Assembly (NCBI GenBank): GCA_024233005.1
Contig: JACKQE010000020.1
Location: forward strand, 1-50,676
Source: Akkermansiaceae bacterium
GTDB lineage: Bacteria > Verrucomicrobiota > Verrucomicrobiia > Verrucomicrobiales > DEV007
Length of the DNA stretch: 50,676 nucleotides
Direction: 5' to 3'
A program made the position numbers and the translations under genes. Position 1 is the stretch's first letter, and each line of letters begins with the position of its first letter. The notes under the pieces were generated by a model. The model ran no database searches, was not told the DNA's origin, and saw nothing but the letters and a program-made list of their open reading frames with translations. Positions 1-8,994 of the stretch are shown piece by piece.

Positions 1-1
1 C

Positions 2-349
2 ATCCAGGTCGGCCCGGCGGTCTTTCTGACCACACCGGCGGAGTATTTCTGCCAGTTCGGACTGGACCAGAAAAAGGCTTCCCCATTTCCCTTCACCTTT
101 CCGGTCAGCCTCGCCAACGGGTGTGTCGGCTACGTTCCCACTGAGGAAGCGCTCGGACCCCATGGCGGCGGCTACGAGACGCGTCTGACCTCCTACAGCA
201 ATCTCATTCCCACTGCAGGAACCTTGATGCGGGACACCGGGATCAAACTGTCGCAATCCCTTCAGCCAGGTGTCGTGCCTTCCGGCAAGGCATTGCCGCC
301 CTTCACCGGTGGGTGGCAGTATGGGAATGTCCCCCCGGAACTGAAATGA
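2..349 (+). CDS. C-terminal part of a neutral/alkaline ceramidase-like protein (5' end outside window)
   Basis: An open frame enters from the left edge and ends at a TGA, giving 115 residues with no start inside the window. The segment FPFTFPVSLANGCVGYVPTE, followed by a GPHGGGYETR stretch, resembles the end of the catalytic domain of neutral/alkaline ceramidase-type hydrolases, which occur as secreted or uncharacterised proteins in many PVC bacteria. The catalytic metal site would lie upstream and cannot be checked. The gene is transcribed toward the minus-strand DUF2905 gene that ends 6 bp away, so the two are convergent. Family assignment rests on this tail alone. Confidence 0.6.
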   Translation: MQVGPAVFLTTPAEYFCQFGLDQKKASPFPFTFPVSLANGCVGYVPTEEALGPHGGGYETRLTSYSNLIPTAGTLMRDTGIKLSQSLQPGVVPSGKALPPFTGGWQYGNVPPELK

Positions 350-355
350 GCGTCC

Positions 356-571
356 TCAGCGCGAAAGGAGTCGCCAGATCACCGTCAGCAGTCCACTGAC
401 GAGGAGGCAGGTCACGACGGGGAAGTGGAAGGAAACGCCTTCCCTCTCCAGGTGGATGTCCCCCGGGAGATGTCCCAGCCAGCGCATCCGGTCTCCGCCC
501 AGCCAAATGAGAGCCCCCAGGGCGGCGAGCCCCAGGCCTCCCCAAAAGAGCCATTTTCCAAAGTCACTCAT
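356..571 (-). CDS. DUF2905 family small membrane protein
   Basis: A 71-residue protein with two predicted membrane helices (about residues 5-23 and 49-68) separated by a loop containing GHLPGDIHLEREG and then FHFPVV. This loop pattern (LPGD-I...G..F.FP) is characteristic of the DUF2905 family, whose function is unknown. I chose the ATG at 571 because it begins the MSDFGKWLFW helix, and its ATGA overlaps the TGA of the upstream DUF4838 gene. That suggests translational coupling. A longer open frame extends upstream to 685 but lies entirely inside the DUF4838 gene in another frame. Confidence 0.8.
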   Translation of the reverse strand: MSDFGKWLFWGGLGLAALGALIWLGGDRMRWLGHLPGDIHLEREGVSFHFPVVTCLLVSGLLTVIWRLLSR

Positions 572-3081
572 GGTTCGCTGCGAAGGGTTTCTGGAACCAT
601 CAGAGTGTCTGGAAAAAAGGACATCACCTGTGGCACATTGATGAACCGGATCGGGGTGTAGCTTTTGTATCCACTGAAGCTCCACGGTCGCCCATCTTGT
701 CCTGGCGGGACATCGACAATCAGGAATTTTTCTCCGCCATGCGCCACGGCATTTCCGTCGGCGTCGAACAATTTGATGGGGATGACTCCGGGACAGGCAA
801 TGGCGAGACGTTTCAGGCCTTTCGGCACCTGGAACCAGAGCCGTGTTGAGAGGTCGGGGCTGGTGAATGACCGCAGAATCAGGGGGACCCCTTTGGGCAC
901 GGAGAGGTCGAACGTGGTCTTCTGATCGAAGATTTCAAGACGGTAACGTCCCCGGCCTTTCAGGGGAATTTCGAGATCCCGGATGGCACCATCGGCTGGC
1001 AATGACTGCTCGTGAACCTTGGTGCCGTCGGGGCGGGTCAGCGTGAGTTTGTCCGGCTGGGCGTTGGGCTTTGCCGTGACCCGGATTCTGAGTGGAAGGG
1101 TTGTCATTTCCGGCGAGGCCTCAAATTCAAACTCCGCTGTGGAGCCGATCCGCAGGGGTTTCGAAAATTCGCCACTCGGTCCGGTCAGGGCCGCCACCGG
1201 CAGAAGGGAGGTGCCGTAGCGTGGCATGGGGAAATCCCCGGGTTGGTGGCGGCGCAGACCTCCGGCGAGATAAGCCGCCAAATCCGCTCCCGTGATCGGG
1301 GTGAGATCCCGCCAGCCGCTGGCGTCGGGAGTTTTGGGATCAAAGTCGGTGACGAGAGAGGGGTCTTTTTCATAGCGGTTGGCCACGAGTTGCCACATCC
1401 GGTAGGGACTGGTCATACCATCCGCATAGCTCCTCCAGAGGTGGGTGACGACGCTCCGGGCGGCGGCGGCGCGCTCCGGGGTGCCCGGCTTGGCTTCCTG
1501 GTAATCAAACCAGAGGCTGAGATAATGGACGTAAGAGAGCAAATCATCGGTCCGGGCCAGAATCTCCGGCGAACCTGCGGCCAATTTCCGGGCTTCGGCG
1601 AGGTCGCGGAAACTGAGGGCCAACTCGTGGCTGTGGAGGAGGAATCCGCTGCTCCAGCGCTCCAGCATTCTGCGCAGCGGTGGCTCCGCCGGCCCGAAGG
1701 CGCGCCGATAGACCTCATCCAGGACCTCCCGTTCCCGGGTGGCGGGGTTCCAGAGGAGCCGCGAGGAAACATACCAGCCGAGCCCCATCGCGCCGGCGCT
1801 CCAGACACTTTCGTTGCTTACCCCTTCAATGCCGGCGTCGTGCCACTGACGGATTCGTTCCGCCGGACGATGGACAAAATCGAAGGAGGGCAGGCAGTTT
1901 TCCCAGTCGGGAATGGACCAGTAATCATAGAGGCTCTTGCGCTTTACTTTGGCACTCCAGGCAGCGATGAGATCGTCCCCCGACAGTCCAGTGCGTTGAA
2001 AGCCGTACGGAATCAGCACCACGTAAACATTTGGTTCGAGTGGAAGAGAGGGCACGGCGGCATGCTCATTGTAGGCGTAGAGACTGACATAACGTCCGGG
2101 AAACTCATCTGCGACCGCCCTGGCCACCTGGTTGGCAAGGTGGAACACCCGATCGCTGACCGAGCCGTTGCCGATGCGGAGACAATCGGGGCATTCGCAA
2201 TGGCCTCCGCCATCGCCGGGTTCGACCGAGACCGCGAAGGAGCGGGGCCCGTCGGGATCGGTCGTGAGAGCCTGCCGGAAGGCTTTGAGCCGGTCCTCCA
2301 GATACAGCTTCACGGCTGCCGGATTCGAGGCACAGGGTTTCACTCCCACGGACCAGGGACGGCGCTGGCCGTCGACCATGGCCCGGTATTCCGGATGCGC
2401 CTCCAACTCGGCCCGGGCAGCCAGACTGAACGCTTCCCCGGTGTGGCCCGAGAAGAGATACTCGCCGCCGAACCGGTTGCGCTTTTTCCACGTCTCCCAG
2501 CGATCCTTCAGAGTGAGCTTCGGATCGATCGGATTCGAGGGGCCGAATCCTCCCGTGCCAAAAAATTGGCGAAGCCGGAAGACCGGGGCCTCGACACGGT
2601 CGAGATCCACGGTGAGATCGGGCTCCTGCGGCAGCAGTTCCCATTTGTCCGAAGGAAACACCCAGCGGCAACCGAGATGGTCAAGGAAGGTGTAAACGGC
2701 CGGGCCGACACCCAGTTGGTCCGATGCCAAGATCCTGATCCGGCCACTGGTGCTGCGAAGGAGGAAGCGTTCCCGGCTCCGGGGCTCTGGGAAAGCCTCC
2801 AAAGCCCTGTGGTCTTCTGCGGAGGGGAATTCCTCTTCGGTGCCAAGGATGATGCCCCGGGCGGGCGCTTCTTCTCCAGTCGTTTCAATGACGAAGTGGC
2901 CACCGGTAATCTTGCCCAGGATCTGGGCCAAATCTGCCGCGGCTTCCCGTGTCGGGACCGGGGCATTCTGGCTCAGAATGATCGGAAGCACGGCCTTGCC
3001 CCGGTCGGCCACTTGGCAGGGCTCCGAGGCAGTCAGGGCCATTCCCTGGAATAAACAGTAAGCCAGCAACGATCGTTTCAT
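568..3081 (-). CDS. DUF4838 domain-containing secreted protein
   Basis: An 837-residue protein with an N-terminal signal peptide (MKRSLLAYCLFQGMALTAS). Residues of roughly 40-150 resemble the non-catalytic N-terminal domain of large glycoside hydrolases (LAQILGKITGG, IILGTEEE). The central part carries the DUF4838 signature, including an EPGDGGGHCECPDC cysteine cluster and a YNEHAAVP segment. The C-terminal roughly 180 residues look like a beta-sandwich. DUF4838 proteins are abundant in Verrucomicrobiota and Bacteroidota and are thought to act on polysaccharides, but no activity can be read from the sequence. The gene is translationally coupled to DUF2905 downstream. Confidence 0.82.
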   Translation of the reverse strand: MKRSLLAYCLFQGMALTASEPCQVADRGKAVLPIILSQNAPVPTREAAADLAQILGKITGGHFVIETTGEEAPARGIILGTEEEFPSAEDHRALEAFPEPRSRERFLLRSTSGRIRILASDQLGVGPAVYTFLDHLGCRWVFPSDKWELLPQEPDLTVDLDRVEAPVFRLRQFFGTGGFGPSNPIDPKLTLKDRWETWKKRNRFGGEYLFSGHTGEAFSLAARAELEAHPEYRAMVDGQRRPWSVGVKPCASNPAAVKLYLEDRLKAFRQALTTDPDGPRSFAVSVEPGDGGGHCECPDCLRIGNGSVSDRVFHLANQVARAVADEFPGRYVSLYAYNEHAAVPSLPLEPNVYVVLIPYGFQRTGLSGDDLIAAWSAKVKRKSLYDYWSIPDWENCLPSFDFVHRPAERIRQWHDAGIEGVSNESVWSAGAMGLGWYVSSRLLWNPATREREVLDEVYRRAFGPAEPPLRRMLERWSSGFLLHSHELALSFRDLAEARKLAAGSPEILARTDDLLSYVHYLSLWFDYQEAKPGTPERAAAARSVVTHLWRSYADGMTSPYRMWQLVANRYEKDPSLVTDFDPKTPDASGWRDLTPITGADLAAYLAGGLRRHQPGDFPMPRYGTSLLPVAALTGPSGEFSKPLRIGSTAEFEFEASPEMTTLPLRIRVTAKPNAQPDKLTLTRPDGTKVHEQSLPADGAIRDLEIPLKGRGRYRLEIFDQKTTFDLSVPKGVPLILRSFTSPDLSTRLWFQVPKGLKRLAIACPGVIPIKLFDADGNAVAHGGEKFLIVDVPPGQDGRPWSFSGYKSYTPIRFINVPQVMSFFPDTLMVPETLRSEP

Positions 3082-3109
3082 GACCGGCTATTCTGCACCT
3101 TTGTGCCCA

Positions 3110-4150
3110 TCACGAGCCAGTCCGCATTGGCGCCTGCGGGCCCGATTGGGAATGTTCCCGGTCCAGGGCGAGGCGGGCGCCCTTCGCCCGGAGCATTTCA
3201 AATCCGCCGAGACAAAGGCCCACCGCGGCGAGGGCGATGGCGAGTCCTCCCGGTCCCAGAGCGGGCCATTCCTCCCGGCAGGTCCAAACGAACTGTCCGA
3301 CACACAGAATGGCGACGAAAATCAGGGTCGGCTTCCGTCCGATCAAGCTCACGATGAAGGCTCCGAGCGGAGCGCCGAGAGCGACAATGGGGGCAGCCGC
3401 AAGCCAGTTGTCATAAACGCCCGGCTGCACCCCGGTTGCCAGTGCTTTGGTGGCGATGCCCACCAGGGAGGTGAAGGCCATGATCAGCACCGAAGTGGGA
3501 ATGGCGATTTTCAGATCCGCCCGGCAAAGCAGCACCAGCAGGGCGTAGAGGACCATGTCAATGCCGACTCCGGTGACCGCGGCCACTGTGGCTCCGGCAC
3601 CCAATCCCGCCACCAGCCCGGTCCGGAAATCCCAACGCTCATCGAAATCCGTCATGCCGCTGTGGCTGGCGATTTCTCCGATCCGGGTGAGGTGCAATAG
3701 GCCAAAGCTCGCCCAAACGACCGCAAAAATCAGTTTGATCCAAAGCGCCGGCACAATCGGAGCGAGGAACAGAACCCCGAGAGGCGTTCCGATGAGGGAT
3801 CCAAGGCAGGCACCTTGCAGCATGGCCCACGCCAGGGGTTGCCGGCGACAGAGGATCAGAATGCTGGCACTGGTCATCCCGATGGACTGGACCGCGAAAC
3901 TGAAGTCCCGTCCCAATTGGGGGGACTCGTGAAAAAGCAGCACCAGGATGGGAAAGCCCACGGTTCCTCCCCCCATCGGCGTGGCGCCGGCCACATAGCT
4001 GCCCGCAGCCATCGCGAGAGCGATCCCTCCGTGTTGCTGGACATCCTGCCAACGGTCAAGGCCAAAGACCAGCCAGGTCCAAACCGAGTAAAAGATACCC
4101 AGCCAGAGGAACCAGGGCCAGAGGCGGGTTGGGGGTGACGGGACGAGCAT
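3110..4150 (-). CDS. TauE/SafE-type sulfite exporter family membrane protein
   Basis: A 346-residue protein with about eight to nine hydrophobic helices. It shows the two half-repeats typical of TauE/SafE (TSUP) transporters: GGGTVGFPILVLLF near residue 60 and GLGAGATVAAVTGVGIDMVL near residue 180. The family moves small organic or sulfur-containing anions across the cytoplasmic membrane; the substrate cannot be predicted. The gene lies between the DUF4838 gene and the FtsK-like gene on the same strand but is separated from the latter by 90 bp, so it may be an independent unit. A shorter relative occurs at 29286-30065. Confidence 0.85.
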   Translation of the reverse strand: MLVPSPPTRLWPWFLWLGIFYSVWTWLVFGLDRWQDVQQHGGIALAMAAGSYVAGATPMGGGTVGFPILVLLFHESPQLGRDFSFAVQSIGMTSASILILCRRQPLAWAMLQGACLGSLIGTPLGVLFLAPIVPALWIKLIFAVVWASFGLLHLTRIGEIASHSGMTDFDERWDFRTGLVAGLGAGATVAAVTGVGIDMVLYALLVLLCRADLKIAIPTSVLIMAFTSLVGIATKALATGVQPGVYDNWLAAAPIVALGAPLGAFIVSLIGRKPTLIFVAILCVGQFVWTCREEWPALGPGGLAIALAAVGLCLGGFEMLRAKGARLALDREHSQSGPQAPMRTGS

Positions 4151-4240
4151 GGAGGGAACAGTGCCAGCGGGACTGCGGCTCGTAAACTCTGAAAGATGAG
4201 AGAGAATCGAAGATTCGATCGACCGGGTGTCTCAAGCCGG

Positions 4241-7200
4241 TCACCGTCCATGGGCCGCTGCCTCCCGTTTCTCAAACCGGGACGCCACTGACTCAAGCCA
4301 TTCCTGATCCGGCAGGGCATAGGGCCGGAAGGTTTCCAGGGTTCCTTCGTATTCATTGTGGAACAGAGCCCGGGCCAAACCGAGGTCGGCCGCCTTGGTG
4401 GAGTCGATCAGGCTCGCACTATCGTTGGCGCTCATCTGGAAAAGGACCCGTTTTTCAAATTCCCCCAGGGCTTTCCGGCCGAGAAACCGTGTCAGGTTTC
4501 CGTAACTGTCCACGGAGGCGATGACATGAATGCCCACGGCAGAGCCTTCGGTCAGCAATCGTTGGAATTCCTTGGCGGGATCCGCTTCGACCGGCTCATC
4601 GAATCCTCCGGAAGAAAATCCGAAATCGTCTTCGTGGCGGAGTTTTTTGAAACGCTGCACCCCATGGACCAGGAGAAATAGCGGAGGTGCGGTGGCGGCC
4701 GCGCCTTCATCTGCAAGGCGGCGGTCCATCTCCCCGGTCAGCTCGGCCAGGCCCGCTCCCATCGTTCCCGCCGGCAGGCGGGTGGTATCCTGGGGAAGGA
4801 TTTCCAGTATCCGGTCCAGATAGGTGCGGGGAAGGCTCTCCGGGGGGCTGGCGTCGAGCAGCAGGAACCGGGCTCCTCGGGCGGGCATCTGCGCCGCCAA
4901 TGCGATCATGGCTGCGCTGAACATGGCCAGGATGGCCTCGTCGCGTTGACCGACAATGAGAAGATTGTTCCCGCTTTGGCGGTCAAACGTGACCTCGGTC
5001 GGGCCCTTGATGGCATTGGGAGATCCGAGCCAGAGCCGCAGCGGGCTGACGGGTTCGGCGGGGAGGGGAGTGTCGAGCCAGTGGGCCAGACGGTCATTGT
5101 CCGTGATATCACCAGGGACATTGCCTTCAAACACGACCGGTCCGGGCCAGCGGCGGTCATCCTGTCTGTCTTTGGCGATTTTCAGCACGTCGTCGAGCCG
5201 CGCATCGCGCTCCTCGTCCGGGAGCCAGACGGTTTGAAACGGGCTGTTCCCCTCGATGGTCCCCGAGGTGTCGTTGTAGATGCCTTCGCCCGGGCGGGAG
5301 AGGAGACGCGGCGCGGGATTGCTGTCATCCATGATCAGATAGGCGTCGGCCTCGTTGCACTGGAGGGCGATGCGGACCACCATTTGCCCGAGGGTGGCGC
5401 GGGCCAGAGTATAGGCGCCGCCGAGGGTTTGGGAGCCGAGCAGGACATGGATGCCGAAGGCCCGGCCCTGTCGCACGATCCGGTCCAGGAGCAATGACGC
5501 ACTCTGGGCGATGCCATCCTCCTCGGTGAAAAATTCTTGGAATTCATCGATCATCAGGAGCGTCCGGGGCATCGGCTCCCGGCCCGGGGTGCGGCGGTAG
5601 CCCGCCACATCCTGCACCCCAAGATTCCGGAAAATCTCGCCCCGTCGGCGCAGCTCTTCATCCAGCCGGTCAAGGACACTGAGCCCGAACTCGCGGTCAC
5701 TCTCGATCGCCACCACCCGCGCGTGGGGAAGTCGGTGGGTCGCGTAGCACTTGAATTCGACGCCTTTCTTGAAATCAACGAGATAGAACTCCACCTCATC
5801 GGGTGAATACCAGAGGGCGAGGTTGGTGGCGATGATGTGGAAGAGAGTGGATTTCCCCGAGCCTGTTTTCCCGGCAATAAGGGCGTGCTGGCGCGTCGCT
5901 TTGCCCAGGGCGAGGTATTGCAGTTTGGTCGCGCCGCTCCGGCCGATGGGAACGCGCAGCTCCGCCGAGCTCTCAAGTGACCACATGTCAGCGTGCGCGG
6001 GAGCCACGTGGGAGAAGGGCACTTCCACCCGGTCGCTGTCGGCGCAGGCTTTGCCGACCCTCTGCACCAGCGCGGTCGCGGAGGCCGGATTGGGGGGGGC
6101 TTCAAGGCGGACGGTGGCCCCAGTGAGACGGTGGCCCGCCACGGCGATTCCCCGGGACCCCAGGGAGATGACCAAGGAAGACTTGAGGAAATCCTCCGCC
6201 GGAAGGTCCGCCGGTTGAGGACGGCGTCGGTCCCAGTGGATGAGGGTGAAGACGCCGCAGCGGGCTCCGCTGGTGGCAATGCTGAGCAGCTTGCGGGCTG
6301 CGGCATCGCTGAAACCGGCGGGGAAATCGGCGACCACCAAAAAGCGGTATTTCTCGGCGATGTTGCCCGCCATTTCGTTGTATTCCGTGATGGTTTCGAA
6401 CTCATTGCGAAGATACATCTGGATGACCTTCTCCATGTGTTCGGTCAGTTCGGCGAGGCGTTTTTCAATTTGGTCGGGTTGCGTCCAAATGCGGCCATGG
6501 ATGAGGTGGTCCGCGTGGTCGGCGAGATGCATGGCACCGGCGAAGTTCTCGCCGAGTCCCACGGGATCAAGAATGGTGAAGGCGGCGCGACCGGGTGGCG
6601 AACTCGTCAAAAGACGGAGGAGGACCTGGTTCAAGGCCGTCACGGCCTGCTCCTGACCGCTGCCTTCGGTCTCTAGGATGAGCGATCCGTGACTGGGGTA
6701 GGTCAGCAGGAGGGGCACTGTGAAGTATTGGGGAAAAGGCAGGATCATGCCTGGGGATGCGGGCAGAGGGCCACACAAGGTGGGGACATCGACGTCCAAT
6801 GCCCCAACCGGAGCGGCATTGGCGAAGGCCGTGGGCGGCTGCCAGTTGTCCGCGCTGAGGTTCTCCCAGTCTGGGAAATGTCGCGTTGCGGCGTCGGCGA
6901 GAGAGCTGAATTGCTTTCCCAAAAGCCCCATGGTTTCAGTCCACTCGGCGTCCAGACGTTCCCGCGTGGCCTGCGTTTCCTGGGCAATGCGCTCAGATTC
7001 CCCCGCCAGAGCGGCTGCGACCGCGAAACGTTCCTTTTCGGCTTCCGCCATCCGCTGCGCGCTGTGTGCTTCCAACCAGCGGGAGACGGAATCGAGGCGC
7101 GTTGCCAGGAGGGCTTGTCGTGTGGCTTCGGCTCGGTCGAGTTGGCGGTCGATCTGCTCGAGTCGTTCCTCCCGACTCACGGCTGTGGATTGGGTCGACC

Positions 7201-8185
7201 CCTTCCAGGTGCTGTCCAGCCGGGCCACCGTATCCTGGTGGGCCGAGAGCAACCGTTGCTGTTCCTCCTCCAGCCAGCGGGCGTTGGCCGCTTCCGATGC
7301 AAGGCATCGGTGAAAGGCTTCGCGCCATTCCCGGGTGAACTCACGGGCTGGTTTTGCGACGGCTCTTCGAGTGACGAGAAAGAATACCAAGCCAAGGAAA
7401 AACGTGCCCGCGAAGGAGGCGACGGCGATCCTGATCGCTTGGTCAGCCGTTGTGGTATTGCTCAGATAAAACCATAGGGCTCCATGGATGAGCAGGAGGA
7501 AAGTGGCCAGAAGGGGGAATGGCAGGATCCCGAAGAAGCGGGCTCCCTTCGTTTTTTGCAGTTTCTTTTGGGAATCCTCAAGAGCCGGTAGACGGTTCCC
7601 CAGAGTTTCCAGATCGGAGGCGCTGACCTTCCCCGCTGGAGCCCCGGCATCTTCTGGAGCGGGGGGTTTGCGGGCCAGGAGGAGCGGTTTCAGAAAGGCC
7701 GGAAAACCCCGCAGAGTGCGTTTGGCGCCGCCATGGAACTGCTCCAGGTGGTGGCGGATCATGGCCAAGGCTTCGGCCGATTGATCATGGTGCGCCATCG
7801 CCGCCTGGAGAGAGGCATCCTTGCTTCTCTCGAGATGGATGCGTTCACGCTGCAGATCATAACGCCGCAAGGTTTCGGATTCGCCGAGATGGCGGATCGC
7901 GTGCTGGCGGCTGGCGAGGTGGGCCTTGCGGAGCCGCTCAATCCGTCCCTCAAAATGGGCTCGGAACGATTCCCGCTGCCCTTCCGCAAGGGATTGCAAT
8001 TCAGTGAGGGATGATTCCAAGGAATCGTCGATCTTCTTGAGACGGGTCGTCCGGTCATTTTCAGACTGATGCAGCCGGAGCCGCAGGGTGGCATCGAGAC
8101 GGTCGTTTCGGCTTTTGAATTCCGCGACTTTCGTCTGCAACATTTCGACCCAGGAAAGGGCGGTCCGGGCATCGGCAAAGGGCAT
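4241..8185 (-). CDS. Large membrane FtsK/SpoIIIE-type ATPase with coiled-coil N-terminus (type VII secretion EccC-like)
   Basis: A 1314-residue protein. Residues 1-200 are charged and coiled-coil-like. Two membrane helices follow at about 215-240 and 248-270, then a second long coiled coil to about 430. Three ATPase-like modules come next: a first with a degraded P-loop (TEGSGQEQA, near 505), a second with intact Walker A GKTGSGKST (near 770) and Walker B LLMIDEF (near 880), and a third with a degraded P-loop (IVGQRDEA, near 1080). Tandem FtsK domains behind two membrane helices are the plan of the EccC/YukBA motor of type VII secretion, though the extended coiled coils differ. I chose ATG 8185 over an upstream in-frame TTG at 8200. 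Two WXG100-like genes lie immediately upstream, which supports a secretion rather than chromosome-segregation role. That role is inference. Confidence 0.8.
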   Translation of the reverse strand: MPFADARTALSWVEMLQTKVAEFKSRNDRLDATLRLRLHQSENDRTTRLKKIDDSLESSLTELQSLAEGQRESFRAHFEGRIERLRKAHLASRQHAIRHLGESETLRRYDLQRERIHLERSKDASLQAAMAHHDQSAEALAMIRHHLEQFHGGAKRTLRGFPAFLKPLLLARKPPAPEDAGAPAGKVSASDLETLGNRLPALEDSQKKLQKTKGARFFGILPFPLLATFLLLIHGALWFYLSNTTTADQAIRIAVASFAGTFFLGLVFFLVTRRAVAKPAREFTREWREAFHRCLASEAANARWLEEEQQRLLSAHQDTVARLDSTWKGSTQSTAVSREERLEQIDRQLDRAEATRQALLATRLDSVSRWLEAHSAQRMAEAEKERFAVAAALAGESERIAQETQATRERLDAEWTETMGLLGKQFSSLADAATRHFPDWENLSADNWQPPTAFANAAPVGALDVDVPTLCGPLPASPGMILPFPQYFTVPLLLTYPSHGSLILETEGSGQEQAVTALNQVLLRLLTSSPPGRAAFTILDPVGLGENFAGAMHLADHADHLIHGRIWTQPDQIEKRLAELTEHMEKVIQMYLRNEFETITEYNEMAGNIAEKYRFLVVADFPAGFSDAAARKLLSIATSGARCGVFTLIHWDRRRPQPADLPAEDFLKSSLVISLGSRGIAVAGHRLTGATVRLEAPPNPASATALVQRVGKACADSDRVEVPFSHVAPAHADMWSLESSAELRVPIGRSGATKLQYLALGKATRQHALIAGKTGSGKSTLFHIIATNLALWYSPDEVEFYLVDFKKGVEFKCYATHRLPHARVVAIESDREFGLSVLDRLDEELRRRGEIFRNLGVQDVAGYRRTPGREPMPRTLLMIDEFQEFFTEEDGIAQSASLLLDRIVRQGRAFGIHVLLGSQTLGGAYTLARATLGQMVVRIALQCNEADAYLIMDDSNPAPRLLSRPGEGIYNDTSGTIEGNSPFQTVWLPDEERDARLDDVLKIAKDRQDDRRWPGPVVFEGNVPGDITDNDRLAHWLDTPLPAEPVSPLRLWLGSPNAIKGPTEVTFDRQSGNNLLIVGQRDEAILAMFSAAMIALAAQMPARGARFLLLDASPPESLPRTYLDRILEILPQDTTRLPAGTMGAGLAELTGEMDRRLADEGAAATAPPLFLLVHGVQRFKKLRHEDDFGFSSGGFDEPVEADPAKEFQRLLTEGSAVGIHVIASVDSYGNLTRFLGRKALGEFEKRVLFQMSANDSASLIDSTKAADLGLARALFHNEYEGTLETFRPYALPDQEWLESVASRFEKREAAAHGR

Positions 8186-8227
8186 AGGGGAAGAGGGCAA
8201 GAGGATGGGAAAGGGGGAATGGCTGCC

Positions 8228-8440
8228 TCATTCACAGGCTTTGCGGACTTTGGCGAGGAATTTGTCGAGGTCATCCAGCATGGGGAGGGCCGTGCTCACC
8301 GTGCTGAGGATGTCTTCGACGTAATCCTGCTGGAATTCGCGGGCTTTGTCATCCCTCCAGGATTCACGGGTGACCTGCCACTGACGATGCAGTTCCCGGG
8401 TCGAGGCCTCGATGCGGGCCCGGCATCCGTTCAGGCTCAT
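8228..8440 (-). CDS. Small WXG100-like helical protein
   Basis: A 70-residue, all-helical protein. A central ESWRDDKAREFQQDY segment matches the helix-turn-helix turn of WXG100 (Esx) proteins, with Trp-Arg-Asp in place of Trp-x-Gly. The same ESWxD...F...F/Y pattern is in the neighbouring 90-residue protein encoded at 8995-9267. At 70 residues it is shorter than the usual 100. Its ATG overlaps the TGA of the preceding coiled-coil gene (ATGA at 8437-8440), and it lies 42 bp before the FtsK-like gene. Together these imply one operon. It is likely a secreted substrate or a structural partner of the ATPase. The family call is from pattern only. Confidence 0.65.
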   Translation of the reverse strand: MSLNGCRARIEASTRELHRQWQVTRESWRDDKAREFQQDYVEDILSTVSTALPMLDDLDKFLAKVRKACE

Positions 8441-8973
8441 GGCAGGGGATTCTCGGACGGAGGTTGTGGTGTGTCCCCGGAGGTGGGTCTGGTCAGAGCA
8501 GGTCCCGTCCCGGAGTAATCAGAGAGCGTTTCCATGAGGCGGGAGAGGTGGGCCACCGCGAGGGGAAGCCGCCGTTCCAGAACGCTCTCCAACTTCCCAA
8601 GCGGCTTCATCAGCGGAGCCACGGCGGTTTCGAGCTGCTGCGTCCACTTGGCGACAATTTTCAGCTTTTCTTCCGCTTCCTGGACTTCCCGACGCGCCCG
8701 GTTGACTGCCGCATTCTCCGCGGAAATGTTGTCTTTCATCACGGACAGGCGGGCCCCGAAATACTGCTGTTCCGCAGCTTCCAGCCTGACCCTGCGGCGT
8801 CGCAGTTCGTTCTGCCAGTGCATCCGTCCTTCGCCCTGGAGCCAGAGGCGGAGGCGGTTCACCTCCTCGCCGACTTCGTGGAGAGCGGGAGCCGCCTTGT
8901 CATGGTAAACCACGAGGCTCGCCCGGAACCGGTCGATGGCTTCGATCGAGGAAATGTTGGCCTGTTCTGCCAT
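8437..8973 (-). CDS. Coiled-coil protein of the WXG100/FtsK cluster
   Basis: A 178-residue, strongly helical protein with heptad-like charged stretches. Two tryptophans in LRLWLQGEGRMHWQNELRR recall a helix-turn-helix, and the tail is Pro-rich (TPQPPSENP). I do not recognise a named family. Its position between two WXG100-like genes, the coupled stop/start with the downstream gene and its all-helical content suggest it is a longer Esx- or LXG-like partner, or a chaperone of the system. I chose the start at 8973 (MAEQANIS); the open frame continues upstream to an alternative start at 8994, directly after the preceding gene. Confidence 0.65.
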   Translation of the reverse strand: MAEQANISSIEAIDRFRASLVVYHDKAAPALHEVGEEVNRLRLWLQGEGRMHWQNELRRRRVRLEAAEQQYFGARLSVMKDNISAENAAVNRARREVQEAEEKLKIVAKWTQQLETAVAPLMKPLGKLESVLERRLPLAVAHLSRLMETLSDYSGTGPALTRPTSGDTPQPPSENPLP

Positions 8974-8994
8974 CCTTGAAACACAGAAGAACAC

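Noticed and set aside
1012..3054. 680-codon plus-strand open frame
   Set aside because: It is antisense to the DUF4838 gene, Gly/Arg-rich and without motifs; a GC-driven shadow.
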